From: Actinopolyspora saharensis | GTDB taxonomy: Bacteria > Actinomycetota > Actinomycetes > Mycobacteriales > Pseudonocardiaceae | NCBI RefSeq assembly: GCF_900100925.1 | Contig: NZ_FNKO01000001.1 | Span: forward strand, 248,001 to 312,000 | DNA: 64,000 nt | Direction of reading: 5' to 3' | Part shown: one piece after another, positions 11,629-21,748 of the stretch | Numbering within the stretch: the stretch's first letter is position 1 | How the letters are laid out: every line of letters starts with the position of its first letter | Notes under the pieces: model-generated | Database searches by the model: none | Told to the model about the DNA's origin: nothing | Seen by the model: the letters and a program-made list of their open reading frames with translations, nothing else | Made by a program: the position numbers and the translations under genes

Positions 11629-11981
11629 GCAGGAGAGCGCGACATCCCGGTTCGCGTGGCGGCGCGGGTGGCGGAACCTCTCGCGGGCTCTCGCTGCGGG
11701 GCCCCGCAGCGAGAGCACCACGGGAGAACCCGCGGCGGTGCCGGCTGCGCAGGCTCGTAAGCGCCTGCGTTGGGGTGGACCCCTTCGGCCGGGAGTCCTG
11801 TTCGGATTTCGTCGACTCGGGCCGCTCGTGGCGGTGGCGGCTGCGTAGTCCCGGAGCGTTCGCGCTGGAGCGGCAGATTTTCCACGACTCGAGCTGCTCG
11901 GTGGGTCTGATGAGCGCAGCTCAGCGCGCGGCGCCGAGGAGTCCGGGCGGTTCCGGTAGGAGAAAGAGCGAGGTGGTGAGG
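11629..11981. other. Gene-free stretch between mltG and aroE
   Basis: It holds a dispersed repeat copy (11649-11700) and a perfect 30-base palindrome (11687-11716, arms GCTCTCGCTGCGGGG and its complement), which probably terminates mltG transcription. Beyond 11720 no conserved frame is seen. aroE has GAGGTGG (11970-11976) as its ribosome-binding site. Confidence 0.6.
11649..11716 (-). repeat. Dispersed hairpin repeat, copy C (with palindrome)
   Basis: Read on the minus strand, CCCGCAGCGAGA is one arm of the 30-base palindrome at 11687-11716 and is followed by GAGGTTCCGCCAC. It matches copy A (54721-54753) at 29 of 33 positions. Its flank GGTTCGCGTGGCGG (11649-11662) is identical to one beside copy D (26150-26163). 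Confidence 0.7.
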
Positions 11982-12875
11982 ATGACCGAGGGGGCGTCGC
12001 GGGACGAGCAGCCACGGCCCCGCCGCGCTGGAGTGGTCGGTTCGCCCGTCGAGCACTCCCTGTCCCCCGTGCTGCACGGTGCCGCCTACCGTGCGCTGGG
12101 ACTGGACCACTGGTCGTACGAGCGCGTCGAGCGGGACGCGGACGGGCTGCACCGGCTGGTCGGGGAGCTGGACGAGGACTGGGTCGGTCTTTCCGTGACG
12201 ATGCCGGGCAAGCAGGCGGCGCTGGCCCTGGCGGACAGCACCACGGAACGGGCACGCGCCGTGGGAGCCGCCAACACGCTGGTCCGGAGGCGGGAGGCCG
12301 GTTGGGCGGCCGACTGCACCGATGTGGACGGGATCGTCGGCGCGCTGCGCGCCGCGGGCGGTTTCACGGGGGGCGGTGCCGCTCTGCTGCTCGGGGCGGG
12401 GGGCACCGCGCTGGCCGCGCTGGCCGCGTTCGCGGAACTGGGGATCGCCGAGGTGACCCTCGCCGTCCGCGAGCCCGCCCGGGCGGAGGAAGCGCTGGCC
12501 ACTGCCGAGCGGTTGGGCCTGCGGGTGACCGCGCGGCGGCTGGGCTACACGGATCTGGCGCGCGCTGCCGCGGAGTCGGACGTGGTGGTCTCCACCCTGC
12601 CCGCAGGGGCCGTCGACGAGCGCGCCCACGAGCTGGCCCGGGGGCCCGTCGTGCTCGACGTCGTCTACCACCCGTGGCCGACCCCGCTGGCCAGTGCCGT
12701 GCACGAGGTGGGCGGAAGGCTGGCGACCGGGCTGGACATGCTGCTGCACCAGTCCTTCGGTCAGGTGGAGCAGTTCACCGGACAGCGGGCGCCCGGAGCG
12801 GTGATGCGTGACGCGCTCTCCGCGGCGACGGGTGGCGAGTTGCCGTTGCCGCTGATCGGGGAGCGCGGCGAGTGA
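11982..12875 (+). CDS. aroE: Shikimate dehydrogenase
   Basis: A 297-residue enzyme reducing 3-dehydroshikimate to shikimate with NADPH. Substrate-binding GSPVEHSLSPVLHGAAYRAL starts near residue 20. Catalytic Lys77 lies in SVTMPGKQAA; Asn99 (GAANTL) and Asp114 (CTDVDG) complete the site. The nucleotide motif is LLLGAGGTALAA and the C-terminal helix contains DMLLHQSFGQ. ATG 11982 was chosen because homology begins just after it and GAGGTGG precedes it. It ends next to a terminator shared with convergent ptsH. Confidence 0.95.
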   Translation: MTEGASRDEQPRPRRAGVVGSPVEHSLSPVLHGAAYRALGLDHWSYERVERDADGLHRLVGELDEDWVGLSVTMPGKQAALALADSTTERARAVGAANTLVRRREAGWAADCTDVDGIVGALRAAGGFTGGGAALLLGAGGTALAALAAFAELGIAEVTLAVREPARAEEALATAERLGLRVTARRLGYTDLARAAAESDVVVSTLPAGAVDERAHELARGPVVLDVVYHPWPTPLASAVHEVGGRLATGLDMLLHQSFGQVEQFTGQRAPGAVMRDALSAATGGELPLPLIGERGE

Positions 12876-12879
12876 GCCG

Positions 12880-12914
12880 CGCGGGAACCGGCTCGCCGCG
12901 AACCGGTTCCCGCG
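12880..12914. terminator. Bidirectional terminator between aroE and ptsH
   Basis: CGCGGGAACCGG (12880-12891) pairs perfectly with CCGGTTCCCGCG (12903-12914) around an 11-base loop. It sits between convergent stop codons, so it can serve both genes. Confidence 0.8.
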
Positions 12915-12919
12915 TTCGG

Positions 12920-13189
12920 TCAGGAACCGTCGAGCTCGCTTCCGACCAGCTCCGCGATGTGGTCCAGCGCGTCCTCGGCGCCTTCGCCGTCGGCGGCCAG
13001 CACGACTTCGTCGCCGTGGGCGGCGCCCAGCGTCATCAGCCCCAGGATGCTGGCCGCCTCGACGGGCTCGGTCTCCTGCTTGCGGATGGTGACCTTGACC
13101 GATTGAGCGGCAGCGGCCTTCGCCAGCATGGCGGCCGGACGTGCGTGCAGCCCCACCTTGCTCGCGACGGTGACGTGTCGTTCTGGCAT
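12920..13189 (-). CDS. ptsH: PTS phosphocarrier protein HPr
   Basis: An 89-residue HPr that passes phosphate from Enzyme I to the EIIA protein. His15 lies in VGLHARPAA and a Ser near 47 lies in ASILGLMTLGA. The length is normal. It lies 74 bases downstream of the EIIC gene on the same strand, so the two are probably one operon. Enzyme I is not in the window. Confidence 0.96.
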   Translation of the reverse strand: MPERHVTVASKVGLHARPAAMLAKAAAAQSVKVTIRKQETEPVEAASILGLMTLGAAHGDEVVLAADGEGAEDALDHIAELVGSELDGS

Positions 13190-13263
13190 CCGTTCGCTTC
13201 CGTTCTCTTCTCTCGTTACCGCTCTCGCGGGGTCGTGCGCTTCGAAGGTGTGCCGAGGGTGCT

Positions 13264-14526
13264 TCAGGCCCCGCCCGTCTTCGGGGTGCCGGAACCGCCG
13301 CTGCTGTCAGAGGGGGCCGCGCTCGGCTCGGAATCGGCTCCTTCGGTGTCCTCGTCCTCCTCCCGGCCGGGAGTCGGCAGGTTCATTCTCGTGATGACGA
13401 AGCGGAAGAGGAAGTAGTAGAGGACCGCGTAGCCGAGCCCGATGGGGATCAGCCACAGCGGTTTCTGCGCGATCCCGAAGTTGAGCAGGTAGTCGATGGC
13501 CCCGGCGGAGAAGCCGAAGCCGTGGTGGATGTCGAGCCAGTTGACCAGCGCCATCGAGGTTCCGGTCAGGACCGCGTGCACGAGGAGCAGCGGCCAGGCC
13601 ACGAAGATGAACGAGAATTCCAGCGGCTCGGTGACGCCGGTCAGGAAGGCGGTCAACGCCGTCGAGAACATGATGCCCCCGACGACCTTGCGCTGTGCCG
13701 GCTTGGCGCAGTGGTAGATCGCCAGCGCGGCCGCGGGCAGGGCGAACATGAAGATCGGGAAGAAACCGGTCATGAAGGTGCCCGCTGTCGGGTCACCGGC
13801 GAAGAAGCGGTTGATGTCGCCTCGCTCGCCCTGGTAGTCCCCGGTGAGGAACCAGACCACGGAGTTGGGGATGTGGTGCAGCCCGAAGGGCAGCAGCAAC
13901 CGGTTGACCACTCCGTAGATGCCACCGCCCGCCACGGCGCTTCCGGTGACCGCCTCGCCGAATCCGGTGAGCACAAGGTCGAAGTAGGGGTATATCAGGC
14001 CGAGCACCACGCCGATGATCAGCATGGCCACCGAGGTGACGATGGGGACGAAGCGGCGTCCGCCGAAGAAGCCCAGGTAGGAGGGGAGCTTGATCCGGTG
14101 GTAGCGCTGCCACAGGCCCGCGGCGACCAGGCCGGCGATGATGCCGCCGAGCACCCCGTAGGGGCCCTTGTTGTAGACGGTGGAGGCCTCGGTGTCGGTC
14201 ATCCCCCAGAGAACTCCGGAAAGCACCAGGTAGCCGACGGCGCCGGCCAGCGCCGTGGATCCGTCGGCCTTCTTGGCGAAGCCGATCGCGACGCCGATGG
14301 CGAACAGCAGCGGCAGGTTGTCGAACAGCGCCCCGCCCGCGGAGCTGATCACGGCTCCGATGTCGGCCATGCCCGGGATGGTGCCGATCAGGTCGTCCTG
14401 GCCGAGGCGCAGCAGCAGTGCCGCCGCGGGAAGCACGGCGATCGGCAACATCAGGCTCTTGCCCAGCCGCTGCAACTGGGCGAAGGTCTTACTGCCGCCC
14501 GAGGACGGGCTGGCGCTGGTGCTCAT
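13264..14526 (-). CDS. PTS EIIC permease, N-acetylglucosamine/glucose family
   Basis: A 420-residue membrane permease of the glucose/GlcNAc superfamily without fused IIA or IIB domains. Signature stretches are LMLPIAVLPAAALLLRLGQ, GFFGGRRFVPIVTS, LLPFGLHHIPNSVVWF and GVTEPLEFSFIFVAW. The last ~40 residues are an acidic, Ser/Pro-rich tail where a IIB domain is fused in other members. ATG 14526 was chosen because AGGAGGT sits just upstream; the in-frame codon at 14544 would overlap that site. The DasR-like site at 14674 and separate IIB/IIA genes fit Streptomyces NagE/NagF systems, so N-acetylglucosamine is the likely substrate. Confidence 0.9.
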   Translation of the reverse strand: MSTSASPSSGGSKTFAQLQRLGKSLMLPIAVLPAAALLLRLGQDDLIGTIPGMADIGAVISSAGGALFDNLPLLFAIGVAIGFAKKADGSTALAGAVGYLVLSGVLWGMTDTEASTVYNKGPYGVLGGIIAGLVAAGLWQRYHRIKLPSYLGFFGGRRFVPIVTSVAMLIIGVVLGLIYPYFDLVLTGFGEAVTGSAVAGGGIYGVVNRLLLPFGLHHIPNSVVWFLTGDYQGERGDINRFFAGDPTAGTFMTGFFPIFMFALPAAALAIYHCAKPAQRKVVGGIMFSTALTAFLTGVTEPLEFSFIFVAWPLLLVHAVLTGTSMALVNWLDIHHGFGFSAGAIDYLLNFGIAQKPLWLIPIGLGYAVLYYFLFRFVITRMNLPTPGREEDEDTEGADSEPSAAPSDSSGGSGTPKTGGA

Positions 14527-14673
14527 CGAGTACCTCCTGGACACGCCGGTGCTTTTGGGGGACGGGTCTCGTTGGTGGGCGTGCGGTTCGCCGCGGTGCT
14601 CCCCTCGGGGTGGAGGGCACCGCGGGCGGGCCGCCCGTCGAGTCGCTCGTGCCGTCTCCCGAGATTGGTACGG

Positions 14674-14689
14674 TAAGGTCTAAACCAGT
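14674..14689. promoter_or_regulatory. DasR-like operator (dre) between divergent PTS genes
   Basis: TAAGGTCTAAACCAGT matches the DasR consensus ACTGGTCTAGACCAGT at 12 of 16 positions, including the GGTCTA core and ACCAGT. It lies 148 bases before the EIIC start and 147 bases before the EIIB start, so one site could control both. DasR is the GntR/HutC-family repressor of GlcNAc uptake, released by glucosamine-6-phosphate. Confidence 0.65.
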
Positions 14690-14836
14690 TGGAGGGAACC
14701 CTGCGCCTCCGGTCGAACGGGTGTCAAGCGGATGGCGGATTCGTTGCCGGTTCGACATCGGAGGAGAGCGGGGCGGCATGGTTGGCTGAGGGGGAGCACG
14801 CTTCGGCGTGAGCAGAATCGTAATTGGAGGACTTCG

Positions 14837-15073
14837 GTGGCTGAGGACAAGGCGGCGGCGATTCTGGCCGCCCTGGGCGGTCAGGGGAACATCGTCGAGA
14901 TAGAACCGTGCATCACACGGCTGCGTTGCGAGATCGAGGACGGCTCCAAGATCGACGAGGCCGCACTGAAGACCGCTGGTGCGCACGGTGTCATGCAGCA
15001 GGGCACCGTCGTGCAGGTCGTGGTCGGTCCGGAGGCGGACACCATCGCGAGCGATATCGAGGACTTGTTGTGA
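14837..15073 (+). CDS. PTS EIIB protein, glucose/GlcNAc family
   Basis: A 78-residue single-domain EIIB. The phosphorylated Cys is in EPCITRLRCEI, and GVMQQGTVVQVVVGPEAD is the usual C-terminal half. GTG 14837 was chosen because TTGGAGGA (14824-14831) precedes it and homology starts there; the in-frame ATG at 14732 would add 35 basic residues without family support. The stop overlaps the EIIA start by 4 bases. It takes phosphate from EIIA and gives it to sugar bound by the EIIC encoded divergently. Confidence 0.93.
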   Translation: MAEDKAAAILAALGGQGNIVEIEPCITRLRCEIEDGSKIDEAALKTAGAHGVMQQGTVVQVVVGPEADTIASDIEDLL

Positions 15074-15525
15074 GCATTCGAGTAGGCAGCCCGGTGTCCG
15101 GACTCGCGGCCCCGATCGGTGAGGTCCCCGACCCGGTGTTCTCCCAGGAGATGGTGGGACCGGGGGTGGCCGTCAAACCGAACGGCGGAAGCGCCGAGGC
15201 GGTCGCCCCGGTGGACGGCACGCTGTCCACCCTGCATCCGCACGCCTTCGTGGTGAGCACCGAGGACGGCAGGGCGATACTGGTCCACCTCGGGATCGAC
15301 ACCGTCAAGCTCGAGGGCGCTGGCTTCACCCTGCACGCGGCCAAGGGCGACCGGGTGCGGGCCGGTCAGGGGATAGTCACCTGGAACCCGACCGAGGTCG
15401 AGGAGCAGGGCTACTCCGCGGTGTGCCCGGTCGTGGCGCTCGAGGTGGCCAAGGAGGAACTGGCCGATCTGACCGAGGACGCGCAGGTCGCCGCCGGGGA
15501 CCCGCTGTTCGCGGTGGACTCCTGA
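15070..15525 (+). CDS. crr: PTS EIIA protein, glucose family (Crr-like)
   Basis: A 151-residue EIIA-Glc-type protein: SPVSGLAAPIGEVPDPVFS at the start, VAPVDGTLSTLHPHAF in the middle and the phosphorylated His in ILVHLGIDTVKLEG. The end, AGDPLFAVDS, is typical. GTG 15070 overlaps the EIIB stop. With HPr, EIIB and EIIC this completes the sugar-specific PTS in 2.6 kb. Confidence 0.94.
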   Translation: MSIRVGSPVSGLAAPIGEVPDPVFSQEMVGPGVAVKPNGGSAEAVAPVDGTLSTLHPHAFVVSTEDGRAILVHLGIDTVKLEGAGFTLHAAKGDRVRAGQGIVTWNPTEVEEQGYSAVCPVVALEVAKEELADLTEDAQVAAGDPLFAVDS

Positions 15526-15545
15526 GCGGACCTTCCGCTCCGTCT

Positions 15546-15592
15546 GGCACCCGCTCCGCCGCGACCTCCCGTTCGGCCCCGGGGCGGGTGCC
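15546..15592 (+). terminator. Stem-loop after the EIIA gene
   Basis: GGCACCCGC (15546-15554) pairs with GCGGGTGCC (15584-15592) around a GC-rich 29-base interior. It starts 20 bases after the EIIA stop and probably ends the EIIB-EIIA transcript. Confidence 0.55.
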
Positions 15593-15687
15593 CCTGAAAC
15601 CGGGGCTCGGCGTCCGTCGCGTCCGACACGCCCCGGGGCGGCTGAGCTGGACGGCGTCGTCGGCGCGGGAGCGGCGACCCTCGGAGC

Positions 15688-16314
15688 ATGATCCTTCTCG
15701 AGCTGGTGCCCGCCGCGACGGCGGGACTGCCCGGTCCGCTCCGCGGACGGACGGGGCGGTGGGGCCCGCGACGTCGGTGCCCGATCCCGGAGGTGCCCGC
15801 CCGCTGGTGCCACCCCGCGGTGGCGGCGGTGTGGAGCTGCGCTGTGGCCTCGGTGGTGGTCGGGGCGTTCCCACCGTGGTGGCTTCCGACCCAGCTGATC
15901 ACGGGATTGCTGCTCGTGCTGCTCACCGCCTGCGACCTCCGGCACCGGCGGCTGCCGGACGTGCTCACCCTGGGAGGTTGCCCGCTCGTTCTCGGAGCGC
16001 TGCTCCTCGCCGCGGTGCTCGGAGCCCCCACCCGGCTGCCGCTGTGGGGACTGGTCGGGGCGGTGGTGTTCGGAGGGTCCTACGCGGTGGTGCGCCTGAT
16101 CGCGCCCTGCTCGCTCGGCGCCGGTGACGTCAAGTTCGCGGTGCTGCTCGGGCTCGCGATCGGAGGGGTGACACCGCTGCTGGTGCCGGTGGTGATGCTC
16201 GGAGCCGCCGTGGGAACGCTGGTGACGGCCGGATTCCTGCGCAGGCGGGCCGTGCCGCACGGCCCGGCGATGGCGCTGTCGGCGTGGTTGGTGATCGGGG
16301 CTCCTGTTTTTTGA
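15688..16314 (+). CDS. A24-family prepilin peptidase
   Basis: A 208-residue polytopic membrane aspartic protease. The two catalytic Asp motifs are visible: [13 protein letters not shown] near residues 80-92 and [16 protein letters not shown] near 143-158. Several hydrophobic helices surround them. It cleaves leaders of type IV-like pilins and may methylate the new N-terminus. No pilus genes are nearby, but a prepilin peptidase beside aroC is common in actinobacteria. Start ATG 15688 has GGAGC upstream. Confidence 0.85.
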   Translation: MILLELVPAATAGLPGPLRGRTGRWGPRRRCPIPEVPARWCHPAVAAVWSCAVASVVVGAFPPWWLPTQLITGLLLVLLTACDLRHRRLPDVLTLGGCPLVLGALLLAAVLGAPTRLPLWGLVGAVVFGGSYAVVRLIAPCSLGAGDVKFAVLLGLAIGGVTPLLVPVVMLGAAVGTLVTAGFLRRRAVPHGPAMALSAWLVIGAPVF

Positions 16315-16454
16315 TGGGGTCGGCGGTGCCGGTTGCTCGCGTGGTTCGAACGCTTCTCGGGACAGCGACGTCCTCCGGGCGTTCTGCCGGAGTCCGCCGT
16401 CCGAAGCGCACCCGAGGTACTGGGCGGAGGGCGTTTCGTGGCAGGATCACAGTC

Positions 16455-17663
16455 GTGCTGCGCTGGATGACCGCCGGGGAATCGCACGGTCCCGCCTTGG
16501 TGGGGGTGCTGGAGGGAATGGTGGCCGGAGTGGAGGTCACCACGTCCGACATCTTCGCCCAGCTCGAACGCCGAAAACTGGGATTCGGCCGGAGTCCCCG
16601 GATGAATTTCGAGTCCGACGAGCTGGAAATCGTCGGAGGGATTCGCCACGGGCTCACCCAGGGGAGTCCGGTGGCCGTGCGGATCGGGAACACGGAGTGG
16701 CCCAAGTGGGAGCAGGTCATGGCCGCCGACCCCGTGGACCCGGAGGTGCTGGCCTCGCTGGCCAGGAACGAGCCGCTGACCCGCCCGCGGCCCGGCCACG
16801 CCGATCTGCCCGGCATGCAGAAGTACGACTTCGACGAGTCCAGGCCGGTGCTGGAGCGGGCCAGTGCGCGGGAGACGGCCGCCAGGGTGGCCGTCGGCAC
16901 GGTGGCGCGGTGCTTCCTGCGCCAGCTGCTGGGGGTGGAGCTGGTCAGCCACGTGGTCTCGCTCGGGGACGTGGACGCCGCGGGCGAGACGCTGCCGACC
17001 GCAGCGGACCTGCCGGCCATCGACGAGAACCCGGTCCGCGCCTTCGGGAGCGGTGCCACCGAGCGGATGATGGCGGAGGTGGAGGCGGCCAAGTCCTCCG
17101 GTGACACGCTGGGCGGGGTGGTCGAGGTGATCGCCCACGGGCTGCCTCCGGGGCTGGGCTCGCACGTGCACTGGGACCGCAAGCTCGACTCGCGACTGGC
17201 CCAGGCCCTGATGAGCATCCAGGCCCTCAAGGGAGTCGAGATCGGCGAGGCGTTCACCAACGCCCGGCGCCGCGGCAGCGCCGCGCACGACGAGCTCCAC
17301 CCGGCCGAGGGGCCGAAGTGGGTGCACCGCTCCAGCAACAGGGCCGGCGGCCTGGAAGGCGGCATCACCAACGGTGAGCCGCTGGTCGTGCGCGCGGCCA
17401 AGAAACCGATCTCCAGCCTGCCGCGCGCCCTGTCCACGGTGGACGTGCGCACAGGCGAGCAGGCCCAGGCGATGCACCAGCGCTCGGACGTCACCGCGGT
17501 CCCGCGCGCGGCCGTGGTCGCCGAGACCATGGTGGCGCTGGTGCTGGCCCAGGCGGCGCTCGAGAAGTTCGGCGGCGACTCCCTCGGCGAGACCAGGCGT
17601 AACGTGGAAGGCTACTTCGCGGCACTGAGTCGGCGTGCCGAGAGCTGGAGGGAAGGGGAATGA
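16455..17663 (+). CDS. aroC: Chorismate synthase
   Basis: A 402-residue FMN-dependent enzyme making chorismate from EPSP. Signatures: [18 protein letters not shown] at the N-terminus, [13 protein letters not shown] near 110-122, and [21 protein letters not shown] 16455 was preferred over the far-upstream in-frame start at 16284 because [12 protein letters not shown] is the family start and GCAGGA precedes it. The end overlaps the ATG of aroK. Confidence 0.97.
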   Translation: MLRWMTAGESHGPALVGVLEGMVAGVEVTTSDIFAQLERRKLGFGRSPRMNFESDELEIVGGIRHGLTQGSPVAVRIGNTEWPKWEQVMAADPVDPEVLASLARNEPLTRPRPGHADLPGMQKYDFDESRPVLERASARETAARVAVGTVARCFLRQLLGVELVSHVVSLGDVDAAGETLPTAADLPAIDENPVRAFGSGATERMMAEVEAAKSSGDTLGGVVEVIAHGLPPGLGSHVHWDRKLDSRLAQALMSIQALKGVEIGEAFTNARRRGSAAHDELHPAEGPKWVHRSSNRAGGLEGGITNGEPLVVRAAKKPISSLPRALSTVDVRTGEQAQAMHQRSDVTAVPRAAVVAETMVALVLAQAALEKFGGDSLGETRRNVEGYFAALSRRAESWREGE

Positions 17664-18193
17664 CTCCTCGGCTCGTGATCGTCGGCCCCCCGGGGGCGGG
17701 CAAAACGGTCGTCGGACGTCTGCTGGCGGAGCGGTACGGCGTCGGGTTCCGCGACACCGACTCGGACGCGGAACGGCTGGTCGGAAGGCCGATACCGGAG
17801 ATCTTCACCGTGGAGGGCGAGTCCGCCTTCCGCGAGATCGAGGAGCGCGCGGTGGCCGAGGCGCTCGGCGAGCACACCGGGGTGCTGGCCCTCGGAGGCG
17901 GTGCCGTGATGGCGGAGGGCACCCGGAAGCTGCTGGCCGATCGACCGGTCCTGTTCCTGTCCGTCGGATTCGCCGAGGGCGTGCGCAGGACCGGTCTGTC
18001 CGCTCCGCGACCGCTGCTGACCGGGGTGAACCCGCGAGCGACGTTCCAGGCGTTGCTGCGGGACAGGCTGCCGCTGTACCGCGAGGTGGCGGACTGGGAG
18101 GTCGACACCGACGAGCTCGACCCGGAAACGGTGGTCGAGCGGGCGGTCCTGCGCATGGGGGACGCGGCCGCGGGTGGTGTTCCCGCGGAGTAG
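17660..18193 (+). CDS. aroK: Shikimate kinase
   Basis: A 177-residue kinase with P-loop GPPGAGKT at residues 9-16, DTDSDAE for shikimate binding, the GGGAV segment, and [13 protein letters not shown] in the lid region. It phosphorylates shikimate with ATP. It starts in an ATGA overlap with aroC, so the two are co-translated. Confidence 0.96.
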   Translation: MTPRLVIVGPPGAGKTVVGRLLAERYGVGFRDTDSDAERLVGRPIPEIFTVEGESAFREIEERAVAEALGEHTGVLALGGGAVMAEGTRKLLADRPVLFLSVGFAEGVRRTGLSAPRPLLTGVNPRATFQALLRDRLPLYREVADWEVDTDELDPETVVERAVLRMGDAAAGGVPAE

Positions 18194-18220
18194 CGGGCCT
18201 GCCGGGCCTGCCAGGTCTGC
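18194..18220 (+). repeat. Nine-base tandem repeat after aroK
   Basis: Three 9-base units start directly after the aroK stop: CGGGCCTGC, CGGGCCTGC and CAGGTCTGC. The 217-base aroK-aroB gap that follows holds no frame; AGAGGA (18401-18406) is the aroB ribosome-binding site. Confidence 0.6.
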
Positions 18221-18401
18221 CGGGCAGCGCCCCCGTCGATCACCCACCCCTCGGCCGCCCGGAGCGCCGGCGCGACAATATGAAGGACATTCGGAGGCTG
18301 AGCGCTGCGGCCGCCCGACGCCGGGGCTCCGGCGGCGGGACCGGGTGGGCGGTTCCGCTCCGGCGAAGCGTCCGAGAGCCCGAACGAGAACACTTCAGTG
18401 A

Positions 18402-19951
<1,550 letters not shown>

Positions 19952-19980
19952 CCGAGAACCCGGCGTGACCGGTTCCCGGG

Positions 19981-20002
19981 CCCCGGTGGCGCCGCGCCGG
20001 GG
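19981..20002. terminator. Hairpin between convergent aroQ and the oxidoreductase gene
   Basis: CCCCGG (19981-19986) pairs with CCGGGG (19997-20002); the loop contains the self-complementary GGCGCC. It lies 30 bases after the aroQ stop. Confidence 0.5.
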
Positions 20003-20086
20003 ACTTCTCGCGCGAAACGTCCGAGACCTCCGAGGCGTTCTCGCGGCGCCGGCTGCGCGGCGTAGCGAATCGAGTGGCCGGATGCC

Positions 20087-21553
20087 TCAGTCGAGCGGTG
20101 GTAGCTCCCTGACGCCGAACTCCCGGCGCAGCGCGGCCCGGGCCGCCCAGTAGCCGCACATGCCGTGCACCCCGGGCCCCGGCGGGGTGGCGGCGGAGCA
20201 CAGGTAGACCCCGCGCAGCGGAGTGCTGTGGGGCACGAGCCGCCACGCCGGGCGGGCCAGGGTCTGGAGCAGGTCCACGGCTCCGGTGCTTATGTCCCCT
20301 CCGGGGTAGTTCGCGTCGTACTCCTCGAGCCGCGCCGCCGAGGTCCCGCTGCTTTCCAGGACGGTCTCGGAGAAGCCGGGAGCGTAGTGCTCGATCCGCC
20401 TCCGGGTCGTTTCCACCGGGTCGCGCGTGTCGCCGTTGGGCACGTGGCAGTAGGCCCAGACCGGGTACTTGCCGGGTGCCGCCCTGGTCGGGTCCAGATT
20501 GCCCGGTTCGGAGACCAGCGTGAACGGGTCCGGGACTCGCTCACCGCGTGCGGTGGCCCTTTCGACCGCGCGGATCCTGTCGGCCGTTCCGCCGAGGTGC
20601 GCCGTGCCGGCCCGTGAGATCTCGGGGTTCCGCCACGGGATCGGCTCGGAGACCAGGAAGTCGGCCTTGGCCGCTGCCGTTCCGTAGCGGTAGCGCTCCA
20701 ACTGCCCGCGATAGCCGTCCGGAAGCAGTTCTCCGGCCATGGCCAGCAGTCCGCGCGGGGCCACGTCGAGCAGGACCGCGCGGGCCGAGCGCAGTCGCCG
20801 CAGGTCATCGATCGGCTGTCCGGTGTGCACGCGGGCGCCGTGGGCCAGCAGGTCGTCGAGCGCGGCCGCCGCTATGCGGTCGCTTCCCCCCTCGGGGATC
20901 GGCCAGCCTCCCGCGTGCGCGAGGTGGCCCAGCAGCAGCCCCACACCGGCTGCAGCCGGGTGGGGCGGTGCGCTGCCCGCGTGCGCGGCCACTCCGGCGA
21001 AGAGCGCGGGGGCCTTCGCCCCGCGGAAACCAGTGGGCAGCGGGGTTCCGTGCCGCAGCATCCGCTCGGCGAGCAGCAGGGCGGCGCGGGGAGACGGCGG
21101 TCTCCGCAGGTCGGACAGCATCGCTTCGGTGACTCGTCCGGTGTGGTCCAGCAGCGGCCGCATGAGCCGGTGCCAGCCGGGTCCGTCCTCGCCCAGACGT
21201 GCGCTGGTCTCGGACAGGTCGCGGTAGGCCAGCGCGGCCTCGCCGTCCTCCAGGGGGTGCGCGTAGCTGATCTCCGGGGTGTGCATCCGGACCCCGTCCC
21301 GGACCGGTCCGAAGCGGCGGAAGAAGGGCGAGGCGGTCATCGGGTGCACCGCCGAGCAGATGTCGTGGCGCACCGAGCTGTCGAACAGCCGCGCCGAGCG
21401 CAGTCCGCCGCCCGGTTCCTCCGCGGCCTCGTGGAGATGAACCCGCAATCCGCTGCGGGCGAGCAGCGCGCCCGCGGCCAGGCCGTTCGGCCCCGTTCCG
21501 ACGATCGCCACCTCGGCTTCGTCGCTTCCGCGCGAGGTCGGGCTCGGTGTCAT
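20087..21553 (-). CDS. FAD-dependent oxidoreductase, CrtI/PYROXD2-like
   Basis: A 488-residue flavoprotein. The dinucleotide motif VAIVGTGPNGLAAGALLARSG starts near residue 15 and the C-terminal FAD motif is GVYLCSAATPPGPGVHGMCG. This matches the phytoene-desaturase-related family whose animal member is PYROXD2, not a dedicated carotenoid desaturase. No crtB or crtE is nearby. ATG 21553 has GGAGAGGAGGGG upstream. It is divergent from the polyol operon and shares its promoter region. The substrate is unknown. Confidence 0.8.
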   Translation of the reverse strand: MTPSPTSRGSDEAEVAIVGTGPNGLAAGALLARSGLRVHLHEAAEEPGGGLRSARLFDSSVRHDICSAVHPMTASPFFRRFGPVRDGVRMHTPEISYAHPLEDGEAALAYRDLSETSARLGEDGPGWHRLMRPLLDHTGRVTEAMLSDLRRPPSPRAALLLAERMLRHGTPLPTGFRGAKAPALFAGVAAHAGSAPPHPAAAGVGLLLGHLAHAGGWPIPEGGSDRIAAAALDDLLAHGARVHTGQPIDDLRRLRSARAVLLDVAPRGLLAMAGELLPDGYRGQLERYRYGTAAAKADFLVSEPIPWRNPEISRAGTAHLGGTADRIRAVERATARGERVPDPFTLVSEPGNLDPTRAAPGKYPVWAYCHVPNGDTRDPVETTRRRIEHYAPGFSETVLESSGTSAARLEEYDANYPGGDISTGAVDLLQTLARPAWRLVPHSTPLRGVYLCSAATPPGPGVHGMCGYWAARAALRREFGVRELPPLD

Positions 21554-21748
21554 GCTCCCCTCCTCTCCGCCCGTGACGATGCCTCATCCCGCCGCGGCGC
21601 GCCGGTCGTGGCGCGCTGGGGCGGCGGTCGGTGCGGACGCCGGTGGCGCGTACTCGATGAATAGATATCGCAGAAAGTGTTAACAGAGTGAGTCTTCTCT
21701 GATAAGAATGGCTCGCATCACACGCAAGAGTGAGTGTCGGGAGGGCTG
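21554..21748. promoter_or_regulatory. Divergent promoter/operator region of the polyol operon
   Basis: This stretch is markedly more AT-rich than its surroundings. An imperfect inverted repeat TTAACAGAG (21680-21688), N8, CTCTGATAA (21697-21705) has one mismatch. TTAACA (21680-21685) and TAAGAA (21703-21708) are 17 bases apart, a reasonable -35/-10 pair toward the operon, so the repeat would overlap the promoter. A second palindrome TCACACGCAAGAGTGA lies at 21718-21733. The binding protein may be the DeoR regulator encoded at 26427. Confidence 0.5.

Noticed and set aside
20087..21553. Carotenoid phytoene desaturase (crtI)
   Set aside because: The FAD motifs fit, but no crtB, crtE or other carotenoid gene is near and the sequence resembles the PYROXD2-like branch.
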